Shown one piece after another: positions 18,708 through 28,263 of a stretch of DNA of 64,000 nucleotides. The translations under genes were made by a program, and so were the position numbers. Positions within the stretch are counted from its first letter, which is position 1; every line of letters begins with the position of its first letter. The stretch comes from Psychrobacter sp. WY6 (GTDB taxonomy: Bacteria > Pseudomonadota > Gammaproteobacteria > Pseudomonadales > Moraxellaceae), in NCBI RefSeq assembly GCF_018448495.1, contig NZ_CP049902.1, positions 1,116,001-1,180,000 of the forward strand, read 5' to 3'. The notes under the pieces were generated by a model. The model did no database searches. It worked only from the letters and a program-made list of their open reading frames with translations, and was not told where the DNA came from.

Positions 18708-19718
18708 ATGATGATCCGTTATGCTTCTTATTTTGTCGCGGCACTGCTACCGCTACTGCTGTTTCGTTGGTTTGCACCAGCATCCATTGGTGAGATTGAC
18801 TTTTGGTTACTCTGGCTATTGGCTATGGTATTGGTATCCTTGCCCGTCGTTTATGCGGAAATTGCCTTAGCCTATCGTAGTGTCGATGCGCCATTAGCAG
18901 GGATGCAAAAGCTTACTCGCGAAGCAGATGCCAGCCCAATATGGCGTAGTTTTGGGTGGCTCGCCGCGCTGGTCTCTATTCTGATTGCGGCGTTAGTGAT
19001 CTCAGGCGCGAGCACAGGTATTTTGGCGGCATTGACGGAGCTTAATAACGCTCCTGCTATACCAGATTTTGCGATCGCTGCTGGCCTGATGGTCATTGCT
19101 GTGTTACTCAGTTTATTGGGCGTTGCACCGTTACCGATTGGCCTGGGATTAATGGTGATAGGTTTGTTGCTGGGCGTGGCAAATGGCCTACCCAATATTG
19201 ACTTTGCGATGACTGATATCAGCTTAAATGAATGGGCGCGTGCAGTCGCATTAGCGTTGGTTAGTGTGGGTGCAGGCACAGGCTTATACTGGTTTGGTCA
19301 AAACTTGGTAACCAACCAAGTGGCAACAGCGGTAGACACGGACAATATCAATGCGCAAAAACCTGCTCGCAGCCGTGCGACGAGTGAGTATCGGGCAACC
19401 AAATTGGTACTCCCGATTTGGATATTACAATTGATCGTTGGGGTTGTGGCGTTATCTATTAGTGGCATGGCATTGCCACCGATTGGACAGCTATCGTATT
19501 GGATAGGGGTGTTATTTGTCGCCAGCTATTTGCTGCATTATAGTACCCAGCAATTAGCGCACAAGTTTGGACTACTGGTCAGTTTGGTATTAACTTTTGT
19601 CTTGGCGCTTTTGTTAGTCGTTATCATACCAACTGTTTGGCTGGTCGGACTTTTAGTGATTATTAGCAGCATAGCGGTATTATTGCTGTCTCTTTGCGGG
19701 TTGGCAGATGAAAATTAG
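18708..19718 (+). CDS. Multi-span membrane protein, resembles sodium:neurotransmitter symporters
   Basis: A 336-residue, very hydrophobic protein with about ten predicted membrane segments. The N-terminal third (WLLAMVLVSLPVVYAEIALA, then SPIWRSFGWLAALVSIL) resembles the GxPxxxxE and WRxxG stretches of the NSS/SNF symporter family, but the family is normally 440-500 residues and the classic unwound-helix motifs are not obvious here. A 46-residue hydrophobic ORF overlaps the stop codon and looks like a final membrane helix of such a protein. It could be a true two-gene arrangement or a single protein split by a base change. No strong ribosome site is visible at this ATG. The membrane-protein call is sure; the family is not. 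Confidence 0.6.
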   Translation: MMIRYASYFVAALLPLLLFRWFAPASIGEIDFWLLWLLAMVLVSLPVVYAEIALAYRSVDAPLAGMQKLTREADASPIWRSFGWLAALVSILIAALVISGASTGILAALTELNNAPAIPDFAIAAGLMVIAVLLSLLGVAPLPIGLGLMVIGLLLGVANGLPNIDFAMTDISLNEWARAVALALVSVGAGTGLYWFGQNLVTNQVATAVDTDNINAQKPARSRATSEYRATKLVLPIWILQLIVGVVALSISGMALPPIGQLSYWIGVLFVASYLLHYSTQQLAHKFGLLVSLVLTFVLALLLVVIIPTVWLVGLLVIISSIAVLLLSLCGLADEN

Positions 19719-19848
19719 TCATCTGCGTAAGTCATTAAATTTTGGCAATGAAGCGTTTTATAACTTATGGCGAATAGCGATTCGTTTGATTGTGCCACTA
19801 GCACTGTTATTGGCATTGATAGGTTGGGTGATGCAGTGGTTGAGTTAA
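19708..19848 (+). CDS. 46-residue membrane ORF overlapping the transporter end
   Basis: The ATG lies inside the last codons of the upstream gene (overlap 11 bases), and the ORF runs to a TAA at 19846-19848. The product begins MKISHLRKSLNFGNEAFYNL and continues through WRIAIRLIVPLALLLALIGW to a short end: a basic amphipathic start and one strong membrane helix. The composition is clearly protein-like, and the overlap suggests translational coupling. The NLWRIAIRLIVP pattern resembles the last helix of NSS-type symporters, so this may be the missing C-terminus of the upstream protein after a frame change, or a small transporter subunit. It is too short for most ORF callers. Confidence 0.6.
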   Translation: MKISHLRKSLNFGNEAFYNLWRIAIRLIVPLALLLALIGWVMQWLS

Positions 19849-19901
19849 CTGCTAATGGCGTTCAATCTGATAATAATTGTGCGCCGTCATCTGAGCAGAC
19901 C

Positions 19902-20216
19902 ATGCTAATGACTGTTTATTTGGCATACGCTGAAGATGCAAAATGTCAGCATTATTTAACCCTACAAGTTAATGATGAAACAAGTTTGTATGAGGCATTG
20001 AGGCAGGCAGGGTGGTTGGTGAAATTTCCAGCGTTAGCACGTTGGTGTGAGCAATTGGCAGATATTACCACGCCAACGGCGAAGCGTTGGCATGTGGGTA
20101 TCTATGCACAAAAACAGCCGCTCAGCTATCGCTTGCAGCCTTTTGATCGTATCGAAGTATATCGCAGCTTAAGCGCTGATCCCATGTCTCAGCGCAAAAA
20201 TAAATCTCGAGTTTAA
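19902..20216 (+). CDS. rnfH: RnfH family (UPF0125) protein
   Basis: A 104-residue ubiquitin-like beta-grasp protein of the RnfH/YfjF family. Typical features are MTVYLAYAEDAKCQHYLTLQ at the start, KRWHVGIYAQ in the middle, and PFDRIEVYRSLSADPM near the end, followed by a basic tail. The frame is open further upstream, to an ATG at 19767, but that part overlaps the 46-residue membrane ORF and has no RnfH similarity; the ATG at 19902 gives the usual family length. The function is not established; in enteric bacteria the gene is paired with ratA, absent here. It is convergent with bamE, with only 44 bp between them. Confidence 0.82.
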   Translation: MLMTVYLAYAEDAKCQHYLTLQVNDETSLYEALRQAGWLVKFPALARWCEQLADITTPTAKRWHVGIYAQKQPLSYRLQPFDRIEVYRSLSADPMSQRKNKSRV

Positions 20217-20260
20217 GCGATGTTGCGCCATCTATCATCAAAGCCGGTTGCCGTTCTTGA

Positions 20261-20680
20261 TTATGAGGCAGGTAGGCTTTCGATACCTTCAATACGATTG
20301 ACCAAACCATTATTATCAAAGTAGATAATTAAGTGCTGACTGGCATTTTTGACATCAGCAATACCCTTGCGGCTACCTTCTGTCCCTGCTTTGTAATCGT
20401 AAATATAATCCCAACGCTTAGGTTCTAAGGTGTCTCTAATAGCTGGGCTACCAAGGATATAAAGGACTTGGTTTTGATTCATACCCACTTGCAGTTTTTG
20501 CGCTTGTGCTTGAGTGATGGCAGTGCCTTGTGGCAAATCAATCTTATAAACACTCAATAATGAGCAGCCAGACATAGCGACAGTAGCGCTAAGCATACTG
20601 GTTATGACAATCTTGCGTAATACGCTTGCAGGGCTTAACGGACGAAAAGTTAATGTCTTTATCATGGTAAGATGACTCAT
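20261..20680 (-). CDS. bamE: Outer membrane assembly lipoprotein BamE (SmpA/OmlA)
   Basis: Lipoprotein component of the BAM complex that inserts beta-barrel proteins into the outer membrane. The 139-residue product has a signal peptide with lipobox SGCS near residue 40 and then the BamE core: LPQGTAITQAQAQKLQVGMN, QVLYILGSPAIRDTLEPKRW and DYIYDYKAG. The start could be either the first ATG (20680) or the ATG five codons in; the long n-region favours the internal one slightly. It is divergent from fur, the arrangement known from Pseudomonas (fur-omlA), so the two share the 327-bp control region with the palindrome at 20931. Confidence 0.92.
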   Translation of the reverse strand: MSHLTMIKTLTFRPLSPASVLRKIVITSMLSATVAMSGCSLLSVYKIDLPQGTAITQAQAQKLQVGMNQNQVLYILGSPAIRDTLEPKRWDYIYDYKAGTEGSRKGIADVKNASQHLIIYFDNNGLVNRIEGIESLPAS

Positions 20681-20930
20681 AAGAAATGAATTAGGCGCAG
20701 CCAGAGGTTGTTAATGCGAGTCTGGCCGACAATCTTGGACAAATGATACGTCATTTACTTGCAATTTCCTACCACTTACGACATTATTTACCAAATGCTA
20801 CCTGAGTCATTTTATTATTTATATTTTAAATTCATAGACTTGCGTTAGGATTATTATAGAAAATAACAGGCTTGGACATGAGGTCAAATCAGCCAGTCTG
20901 CTGTTATTAAAATGTTTCATATACTATAAA

Positions 20931-20952
20931 AAATAATCGTTAACGATTATTT
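20931..20952. promoter_or_regulatory. Perfect 22-bp palindrome, candidate Fur box
   Basis: Half site AAATAATCGTT followed directly by its exact reverse complement AACGATTATTT. It lies 56 bp before the fur ATG. The outer ATAAT...ATTAT parts agree with the Fur-box consensus (GATAATGATAATCATTATC) while the centre CGTTAACG differs. Fur autoregulation is common, so this is a plausible operator. Confidence 0.6.
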
Positions 20953-21007
20953 ATCTCATATTTTTGGTTCTTTATTTGCTAAGACTGTCACAGTCAGAAG
21001 GGATATT

Positions 21008-21442
21008 ATGGCTTCTTTTACCAATCAAGATTTACGTAAAGCGGGATTAAAAGTCACGTTACCTCGCATCAAGATTTTAGAGCTACTGGAGAGTGCAGAG
21101 TTGCATCATATGAGTGCTGAGGAGGTTTATAAGGCACTGATAGAGCAAGGTGAGGATGTGGGTTTAGCGACTGTCTACCGAGTGCTGACGCAATTTGAAC
21201 AGGCTGGTATCGTCGAGCGTCATAACTTCGAAAATAATTTATCGGTGTTTGAAATTACCCAAGAAGGCCATCATGACCATTTGGTTTGTGACGTTTGTGG
21301 CAAGATTATAGAGTTTCATAACGAAGTCATCGAAGAAGAGCAACTTAAAGTCGCAGAAAAGCACGGATTTAAATTATCAGGTCATTCATTGGTGCTATAC
21401 GGTATTTGTAATGACCAAGAGTGTCAGGATAGCATCAAGTAA
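21008..21442 (+). CDS. fur: Ferric uptake regulator Fur
   Basis: Complete 144-residue Fe(II)-responsive repressor. The winged-helix DNA-binding domain spans about residues 1-85 (DLRKAGLKVTLPRIKILELL and GLATVYRVLTQFEQAGIV). Metal sites are visible: EGHHDHLVCDVCGKIIEF supplies His and Cys ligands, and a C-terminal GICNDQECQ provides a second Cys pair. The start is backed by AAGGGATATT. It is divergent from bamE and convergent with pilU; the perfect palindrome at 20931-20952 sits in its promoter region. Confidence 0.97.
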   Translation: MASFTNQDLRKAGLKVTLPRIKILELLESAELHHMSAEEVYKALIEQGEDVGLATVYRVLTQFEQAGIVERHNFENNLSVFEITQEGHHDHLVCDVCGKIIEFHNEVIEEEQLKVAEKHGFKLSGHSLVLYGICNDQECQDSIK

Positions 21443-21513
21443 TTTTTTTAATTGGTGAGCATGATCTACCTTTGATATCGTTTTTAGTGCGTTATCGCCA
21501 TATATAAAATAGG

Positions 21514-21543
21514 AAAAGCCCTCATAATAATATGAAGGCTTTC
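21514..21543. terminator. Terminator between fur and pilU
   Basis: Hairpin AAAGCCCTCAT / ATGAAGGCTTT with loop AATAAT and one mismatch; A and T tracts on both sides let it act in both directions. Confidence 0.75.
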
Positions 21544-21591
21544 TTATAAGTTTTTATGGCAAAAACGAATAATAACGCTCAAAAGCCATGC

Positions 21592-22713
21592 TTAACTGAT
21601 ATCTAATGATAAGTTATCCGTACCTTCATCCAGATTGGCTGTGCCATTTTTACTGCTGAGTTTGATTTTTAGGCGCAAATCATTAGGAGAGTCAGCATGA
21701 AGAATGGCTTCTTTATAGGTGATTTCTCCTTGCTCATATAAGTCAAAAAGAGCCTGATCAAAGGTTTGCATGCCGCTATCCCGAGATCGTGTCATGACAT
21801 CTTTGATTTCATGAACCTCGCCTTTACGGATATAGTCACTAATCAGCTGTGAATTTAACAAAATTTCGATAGCCGCACGGCGTCCTTTACCATCAGGAGT
21901 GGGAATGAGCTGCTGCGCAATAATGGCTTGCAAGTTGAGCGACAAATCCATAAATAACTGATTGTGGCGACTGGTTTCAAAAAAGTGAATGATACGGTCA
22001 ATCGCTTGGTTGGCGTTGTTGGCGTGTAAGGTTGCAAACACTAAATGCCCTGTCTCAGCGTACTGAATCGCGTAACTCATGACTTCACGGTTACGAATTT
22101 CACCAATCAAAATAACATCAGGTGCTTGGCGTAACGTGTTTTTTAGCCCTGCCTCAAATGAATGGGTATCGATACCAACTTCACGCTGGGTAATAATACA
22201 ACCACGATGTTTGTGGACAAACTCGATAGGATCTTCGATGGTAATGATGTGACCATGCGAGTTTTGATTACGGTGTCCGATCATAGAAGCAAGGGTCGTT
22301 GATTTACCTGTACCTGTTGCACCCACAAGCAGAATGATACCGCGTTTTTTCATTGCCAACTCTTTTAACGCGGGCGGCAAACGTAGCTCTTCGACAGTCG
22401 GAATTTTATTCTCAATTTTCCGTAAAATCATCCCTGCCATATCACGCTGTATAAAGGCACTGACCCGAAAACGTGCTTGCTGTGCTTCATCAGCAATGGC
22501 AAATTGGCACTCGTTGGTCTCTTCAAACTCTTTTTGCTGGTTGGGTGTCATGACGCCTTTGACCAATCGCATGGTTTGCTCAGCAGTTAAAGGCGTTTTA
22601 CCGACAGGCAGAATTTTGCCATTCACTTTCATGGAAGGCGCTACATCAGCGGTAATAAAAAGGTCCGAGCCATTTTTATTGATCATTAACTGCAATAGTT
22701 TATCAATGTCCAT
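21592..22713 (-). CDS. pilU: Type IV pilus retraction ATPase PilU
   Basis: Complete 373-residue secretion-superfamily ATPase, an accessory motor for twitching-pilus retraction. Walker A is GATGTGKST at residues 131-139; the Asp box, Walker B (PDVILIGEIRNREVM) and the His box (ETGHLVFATLHANNANQ) follow. The C-terminal EGTDNLSLDIS tail and the length are those of PilU rather than PilT. It lies 168 bp downstream of pilT on the same strand, the standard pilTU order. It is intact, unlike pilT. Confidence 0.95.
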   Translation of the reverse strand: MDIDKLLQLMINKNGSDLFITADVAPSMKVNGKILPVGKTPLTAEQTMRLVKGVMTPNQQKEFEETNECQFAIADEAQQARFRVSAFIQRDMAGMILRKIENKIPTVEELRLPPALKELAMKKRGIILLVGATGTGKSTTLASMIGHRNQNSHGHIITIEDPIEFVHKHRGCIITQREVGIDTHSFEAGLKNTLRQAPDVILIGEIRNREVMSYAIQYAETGHLVFATLHANNANQAIDRIIHFFETSRHNQLFMDLSLNLQAIIAQQLIPTPDGKGRRAAIEILLNSQLISDYIRKGEVHEIKDVMTRSRDSGMQTFDQALFDLYEQGEITYKEAILHADSPNDLRLKIKLSSKNGTANLDEGTDNLSLDIS

Positions 22714-22881
22714 ATCGTACCTGCATTCGATGTAAATCGATTAAAAAAGTATTTAAAATCATGTTTTAAAAATCGCCAGTAGCAATAAAAGTAAGGCATA
22801 TCATGGCTTATGAATGCTTGTATTATTGACTCACATATCAATCGTCAATCATTATAAGCCAGTAACGCACGATTAATAATA

Positions 22882-23936
22882 TTACAAGAATGCCTCAGGC
22901 TGTTTGGCATAAGGACGGGCTACGTCTTTACTAATGGTGCCTTTCGCTACTAGATTTTTGAGCGTTTGATCCAGTGTAATCATACCTTCACCTGCGCCTG
23001 TTTGGATAGCAGAGTACATTTGAGCGATTTTATTTTCACGTATCAAGTTACGGATAGCGGGTGTGCCGAGCATGATTTCATGTGCGGCTACACGTCCGCC
23101 TGCTTGACGACGCAAAAGCGTTTGTGAGATAACGGCTTGTAGTGACTCTGATAGCATCGCCCGAATCATGTCTTTTTCTGCGGCGGGGAATACATCAATG
23201 ACACGGTCAATGGTCTTGGCGGCTGAGCTGGTGTGTAGAGTGCCGAATACTAAGTGACCAGTCTCTGCTGCTGTCAATGCCAAGCGAATGGTCTCAAGGT
23301 CACGTAGCTCACCGACCAAAATCACATCGGGATCCTCACGTAGGGCCGAGCGCAATGCAGGCTCGAAACCTAAGGTATCGCGGTGCACCTCACGCTGATT
23401 AATCAAGCTCTTTTTGGAATCGTGGACAAATTCGATCGGATCTTCAATGGTCAAGATATGCTCTTTACGGCTCTCGTTGATATAGTCAATCATGGCCGCC
23501 AACGTTGTGGACTTACCAGAACCTGTCGGACCCGTGACCAAAACCACACCACGTTTAAAGTCTGACACGCGCTTGAATACATCACCCATCCCTAAGTCTT
23601 CCATCGTTAAGACTTTGGACGGAATGGTACGAAAGACAGCGCCCGCCCCACGGTTTTGATTAAAGGCATTTACTCGAAAACGTGCTAGATTAGGAATCTC
23701 AAAAAGAAATCCGTCTCATAAAATTCTTCAAAGTCAGCGCGCTGCTTATCGTTCATGATGTCATAAATAAGCTGATGCACAACCTGATGAGTCATCTCTG
23801 GCATATTAATACGGGTCATTTCACCATCAACACGTATCATTGCTGGCATACCGGCTGAAATATGTAAATCTGATGCTTTATGCTTAACCGTAAAGCGCAG
23901 CAAGTCTTCGATGCTTAAATTGTTTTTTTCAGCCAT
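22882..23936 (-). CDS. pilT: Type IV pilus retraction ATPase PilT, one frameshift
   Basis: Main hexameric retraction motor of type IV pili. The frame from 23936 (AGGA ribosome site) encodes the N-terminal domain (IEDLLRFTVKHKASDLHISA) and stops after YETDFFLRFLI. In the next frame EIPNLARFRVNAFNQNRGAG joins on and leads to Walker A (GPTGSGKSTTLA), Asp box, Walker B (PDVILVGELRDLETI) and His box (ETGHLVFGTLHTSSAAKTID). The break is in a T5 run at about 23700, where one base added or lost restores DFxFEIPNLARFRVN. The full product is about 350 residues, close to the 344 of Pseudomonas PilT. Pilus genes can be phase-variable, so a real on/off switch is not excluded, but the general error pattern makes artefact likelier. 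Confidence 0.93.
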
Positions 23937-24226
23937 AATCGGATATTCCTATCAATAAATAAGGGTAGGACAAAGGAGCAAAAAAGGGGAGTGATTATCA
24001 ATCGATAAACGATCTGATTAAAGTCGGTCACGTTAATAAAGGAGTAGCGATGGTCTTTACCATTACTATTATATTCAGTAGCATATGTTAAACCATGTAA
24101 CAATATAATAACAAGACTACCGACAATTAACCATCTACTACAACAATAAAATGTAAAATTAGTCATTATGAGTGCCGATTTATTTATAGATTGATGCTTA
24201 TTGAGTTTTTCTATATTAGAAGACAT
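23915..24226 (-). CDS. Possible small membrane protein, uncertain
   Basis: Open frame of 103 codons ending inside the first codons of pilT. It has two hydrophobic segments (WLIVGSLVIILLHGLTYA and LIITPLFCSFVLPLFI) and a basic end. There is no ribosome site at its ATG, and the 22-base overlap with pilT is unusual, so it may be a chance frame in the pilT leader. I do not recognise any family. Confidence 0.3.
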   Translation of the reverse strand: MSSNIEKLNKHQSINKSALIMTNFTFYCCSRWLIVGSLVIILLHGLTYATEYNSNGKDHRYSFINVTDFNQIVYRLIITPLFCSFVLPLFIDRNIRLWLKKTI

Positions 24227-24337
24227 TTATAAAAAGTTTAACCATAGCTAATAAAAGTTTTATATAAGTCATTAAAAATATAAGTCATTAAAAGTGACTG
24301 ATTAAAAAATGGATTAAATTATTCTCGTGAGTAATAT

Positions 24338-25053
24338 ATGAAAGAAATAGAAAATAACATTGATAGCCAAAATCTTATTGCGAGCTGGCAGCAAGTGAGC
24401 AAGCAAATGACTCAAGCGTGTGAGCATGCGGCACGACAAGCAGATAGTGTGACGTTGCTGGCAGTTTCTAAGACCAAACCAGCTGATATGATTGCTACTT
24501 TGGCTCAGCAAGGACAGCAGCACTTTGGTGAAAATTATTTGCAAGAAGCCATCGAAAAAATCGATACGCTAAAACGACAGCCAGAAACTAAAGGCATTGT
24601 TTGGCATTATATTGGTAGTATCCAGCGCAATAAGACCCGCGATATTGCTGAGCATTTCGATTGGGTACAAACGGTTGAGCGTGACATTATTGCTCAGCGT
24701 CTAAACGACCAGCGCCCAGCTGAGCTACCCCCACTGAATGTATTGATTCAGTTGAATATCGATAACGAAGAAAGCAAATCAGGCTGCCTGCCAGCACAGC
24801 TACCTGATTTGATAACTGCTATCAAGGGGTATGACAGGTTACAGCTGCGTGGTTTGATGATATTCCTGCTAAGGGAGGTACGGATGCTTTTACCCGTACC
24901 AAGCAGTTATTTGATGAGATTAAAGAGACTCATGCAGAGCTAGATGCTTGGGATACACTGAGCATGGGCATGAGCGGTGATATGACAGAGGCGATAGCCA
25001 GTGGTTCGACAATGGTGCGCGTTGGTAGCGCCATATTTGGCGCACGAGCTTAA
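24338..25053 (+). CDS. yggS: YggS/PROSC family PLP-binding protein, one frameshift
   Basis: Pyridoxal-phosphate homeostasis protein (PLPBP) with a single-domain alanine-racemase fold. TLLAVSKTKPADMIATL contains the PLP-binding Lys; HFGENYLQEAIEK and WHYIGSIQRNKTRDIAEHF are standard. The first open frame stops at 24943 in unrelated sequence. One base restored in the TT of ATATTCCTGC (about 24862) gives MIFPAKGGTDAFTRTKQLF, then LSMGMSGDMTEAIASGSTMV and VRVGSAIFGARA to a stop at 25053, the normal family C-terminus. The full product is about 238 residues. It sits beside pilT, as in many Proteobacteria. Confidence 0.92.
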
Positions 25054-25064
25054 ATTTTTATTTA

Positions 25065-26335
25065 TCAGACAGTCTCATCCATTCTGGTCACCAGCATCTG
25101 AGTGATTTTGAGATTGTCCGTTGCGATAATTTCAAATCGATAATTGGCATATTCGATAGTATCGGTTTTCTTTGGAATCTTGCGTAGCATGTACATCATA
25201 AAGCCACTAATAGTTTCATAGTTCTGACTGCGTGGCAGATTAACGATATCTAAAGCGCGTACGACGTCTTCGATAGGAGTCATGCCATCGATTAGCCACG
25301 AGTTGTCAGTACGTTGAACAATGGGCTGCTCCTCCAAGGTGACAAGCTCCCCCATGACGATACTCATCACATCTTTAAGAGTAATGACACCCACTACCAA
25401 TCCATACTCATTCACGATGACGGCAAAGTCAGCGCCTGTAGATTTAAACATCTCTAACACTTCAAACAAGGACAAAGTGTCAGGAACGAAGAGTGCAGGT
25501 TTTAGTAGGGCTTTGTCAGTTAAGCTGACCTCTTGCTGGTTAAGAACCAATGCCAAAAAGCTGCGCGACTCTACATAACCAATAATGTGCTCTAGATCAT
25601 CTTCCTGACAGACCAAAAACTTGTTATGTGGTTGTTCAATCATCACTTCAACGACTTTTTCAGTGCTCGTTTTGGTATCAAAATAAACAATATTCTCACG
25701 TGGATTCATCACCGACGTTACGGTGCGCTCTTGCATATCAAAGATATTTTCTATCAGATGATGTTCTTGTTTTTTGAGCACCAGCTTCAGCACCAGCATC
25801 CATGACAGCATAAATATCTTCTGGCGTCATATCGTCTTGTCGTATGGTTGAAATACCCAGTAATTCAAAAATGACATTTGCTGCACCATCAAATATCCAA
25901 ATCACGGGTTTGAATATAAAAATCAATAGCATCATTGGTCGTACGAGACGTACAGCGATAGCTTCAGTGTTCGACATCGCCAATCGTCTGGGCATTAAAT
26001 CAGCGAGCAGAGAAAACAAGCTGGTGATCAGCACAAATGATATGACGGATGACACTGCTTCATTCTTCACCAAAAGCTCTAGATAAGGGCTAATAGCTGA
26101 CTCACCTACCGCACCAGCCGAGATAGCGACGGCATTCAAAACCACTTGTACGACAGTAATAAAACTGCCAGGGTGCTCTTGCATTTTAAGGACGTCAAAT
26201 GCGCGGACATCCCCTTTTTGCCATGATTTGTAGCTTAATTTTGCGACCAGCAGCGATGGCAATTTCGGCAGCAGATACAAAGGCACTTAGGGCAAGCAAT
26301 AAAAGAAGAAAGATACTAGCGGTTAGCAAACTCAT
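25065..26335 (-). CDS. Hemolysin/CorC-like CNNM membrane protein with CBS domains, two frameshifts
   Basis: Integral membrane protein of the UPF0053/TlyC group (DUF21, two CBS domains, CorC_HlyC domain). An ATG at 26335 opens MSLLTASIFLLLLLALSAFV, the first helix of DUF21, and the frame breaks at about 26218 in an AAAAAGGGG run; the next frame carries on KGDVRAFDVLKMQEHPGSF with further membrane helices. A second break near 25765 joins AGAEAGVLKKQEHHLIENIF to the CBS pair (TVTSVMNPRENIVYFDTKTS; VNEYGLVVGVITLKDVMSIV) and the C-terminal CorC domain. The total is about 423 residues. Family members are linked to Mg2+/Co2+ handling rather than proven hemolysis. Immediately upstream is the nadE terminator. 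Confidence 0.88.
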
Positions 26336-26457
26336 GACATACTCGGTAAAAATATAGGGATTAAAATAATTGAAATTAAAGAATGAATGGGTTAGAAGTA
26401 CAAAAAAGAAAGTGTTGTTTATAACAGCTTGGCATTAAAAATCGGTTTATAGAAACT

Positions 26458-26483
26458 AAAAAGCTGGGTAAGCACCCAGCTAA
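26458..26483 (-). terminator. Intrinsic terminator after nadE
   Basis: Stem AGCTGGGT/ACCCAGCT with loop of four, followed on the - strand by T5. A second, longer imperfect hairpin (26518-26572, arms ATTAGCCATGTTGC / GCAACAATGGCTAAT) lies between it and the nadE stop. Confidence 0.85.
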
Positions 26484-26577
26484 TTATAATAAACTTGATT
26501 TTTTATAAAAGTATTGAATTAGCCATGTTGCTCGCGTTCTACATAAAAGTAGGGCAAGCAACAATGGCTAATCTAAT

Positions 26578-28263
26578 TTAGCCTTTTACTGACCATTTAT
26601 TCACTAATGGATAACGGCGTTCACGTCCAAAGGCTTTATGGCTAATTTTGGTACCGATTGGCGCTTGTAAACGCTTATATTCGCTATTGTCTACCATCTG
26701 GATGACTTTTGCGACCAGTTCAGCGTCAAACCCTTTATTAATGATGTCTTGATAGCCCATGTCTTCATCGATGTATGACATTAAGATGCCATCTAATACA
26801 TAGTCAGGCAAGCTGTCTTGGTCTTTTTGGTCTGGGCGTAACTCAGCAGATGGCGGGCGAGTGATGACACGCTCAGGAGGGTGGGGTGTCTTCCAAGCGG
26901 TTGCGATAGCTGGCCAATTTATAAACCTGCGACTTATAAACGTCTTTTAACACATCAAAGCCGCCTGCCATATCACCATATAATGTCGAATAGCCGACTG
27001 CTAACTCAGACTTATTACCAGTGGTGATGACTAAGTGCCCAAACTTATTGGACAGCGCCATCAGTACCACACCGCGCGCACGCGCTTGGATATTTTCTTC
27101 AGTGGTGTCTGCTGGCGATTTGTTAAATAGTGGGGCTAAGGTATGACGGATGCCTTCAACCGCATCAAAAATAGGACAAACCGTATAAGAAACATTTAAG
27201 CGGCGAGCCTGTGCTTGAGCATCTTCTAGACTAATTTGAGAAGTATATTCATAAGGCATCATCACCGCATATACCTTGTCAGCACCCAAAGCATCAACAG
27301 CGATACATAGCGTTAAGGCAGAATCAATACCACCTGATAGACCGAGGATAATGCCAGTGAATCCTGAATGGTTAACATAATCACGCAGGCCAACGACCAG
27401 TGCTTGATACATCTCTGACTCACGGCTCAGTGTTAATGGCGCTTTAGTTTGACTATTAAACTTAGCAGTTTTGACGTCTAAAGTGGCAAGAAGTAACTGA
27501 TTCATAAAACGTGGTGCTTCATGCGCAACGCTACCATCAGCTTGCACTGCCATAGAACCACCGTCAAATACCAAGTCGTCTTGACCACCAACGGCATTGA
27601 CATAGACGATAGGCAAATTATTTTCACGGCTACGCTTAGCCAGCATCGTTTTACGATTGTCTTGTTTTTCGATCTCAAAAGGTGAGGCGTTCAAGCTAAT
27701 AATCAGATCGGCACCTTGCTTTTTAAGCTCGGCAATAGGGCCTTTTTCCCACAAGTCTTCACAGATGAGCAGACCGATTGTGATGCCTTTATAGTCAAAT
27801 AAAACTTGGTTACGACCTTTATCAAAATAACGACGCTCATCAAATACGCCATAATTTGGCAAGATTTGCTTATGATAAAAGCCTTTTTGATGACCATTAT
27901 GCAAGATAGCAGCAGAGTTGAAAGTACCATGATGGTCGACATGTGGATAACCGACAATCATCACGATGTCATCGATATCACTTAAAGTAGACAAGGCGCT
28001 TTTGATGCGACCAGATAAGCTTGGGCGTAGTAATAAATCTTGCGGTGGGTAACCTAATAAAGCAAGTTCTGGGAAAATAATGACATCCGCACCTTGCTCG
28101 CGAGCTTGCAATGCGAGTGCACGCATTTTTTCCGCATTGGCAGTAATATCACCAACCAAGAAATGCGACTGAGCCAATGCAAAAGTAACGGTTTCTTGGG
28201 TTTTATTGGTCTTACTGACCTCAGTTGAGGGAGTTATATGGGATTATCATTGTCTTTTGACAT
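26578..28263 (-). CDS. nadE: Glutamine-dependent NAD+ synthetase, two frameshifts
   Basis: Converts deamido-NAD to NAD+ using glutamine. The N-terminal nitrilase-like amidase domain shows the catalytic Glu (IIFPELALLGYPPQDLLLR), Lys (YHKQILPNYGVFDE) and Cys (GLLICEDLWEKGP). The synthetase domain has the PP-loop GLSGGIDSALTL and TTGNKSELAVGYSTLYGD. The true start is probably an ATG at 28263 (AGGAAC ribosome site; MSKDNDNPI), with a one-base change near 28230 leading into KTNKTQETVTFALAQSHFLV. The frame breaks again at about 26870 in a C-rich run; PPERVITRPPSAELRPDQKD joins the C-terminal piece ending KAFGRERRYPLVNKW. The full product is about 560 residues. NAD synthesis is essential, so errors are the simpler explanation. 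Confidence 0.92.

Noticed and set aside
22882..23936. Programmed frameshifting in pilT
   Set aside because: The shift site is a bare T5 run with no slippery heptamer or stimulatory hairpin seen, and the same type of break occurs in many unrelated genes.
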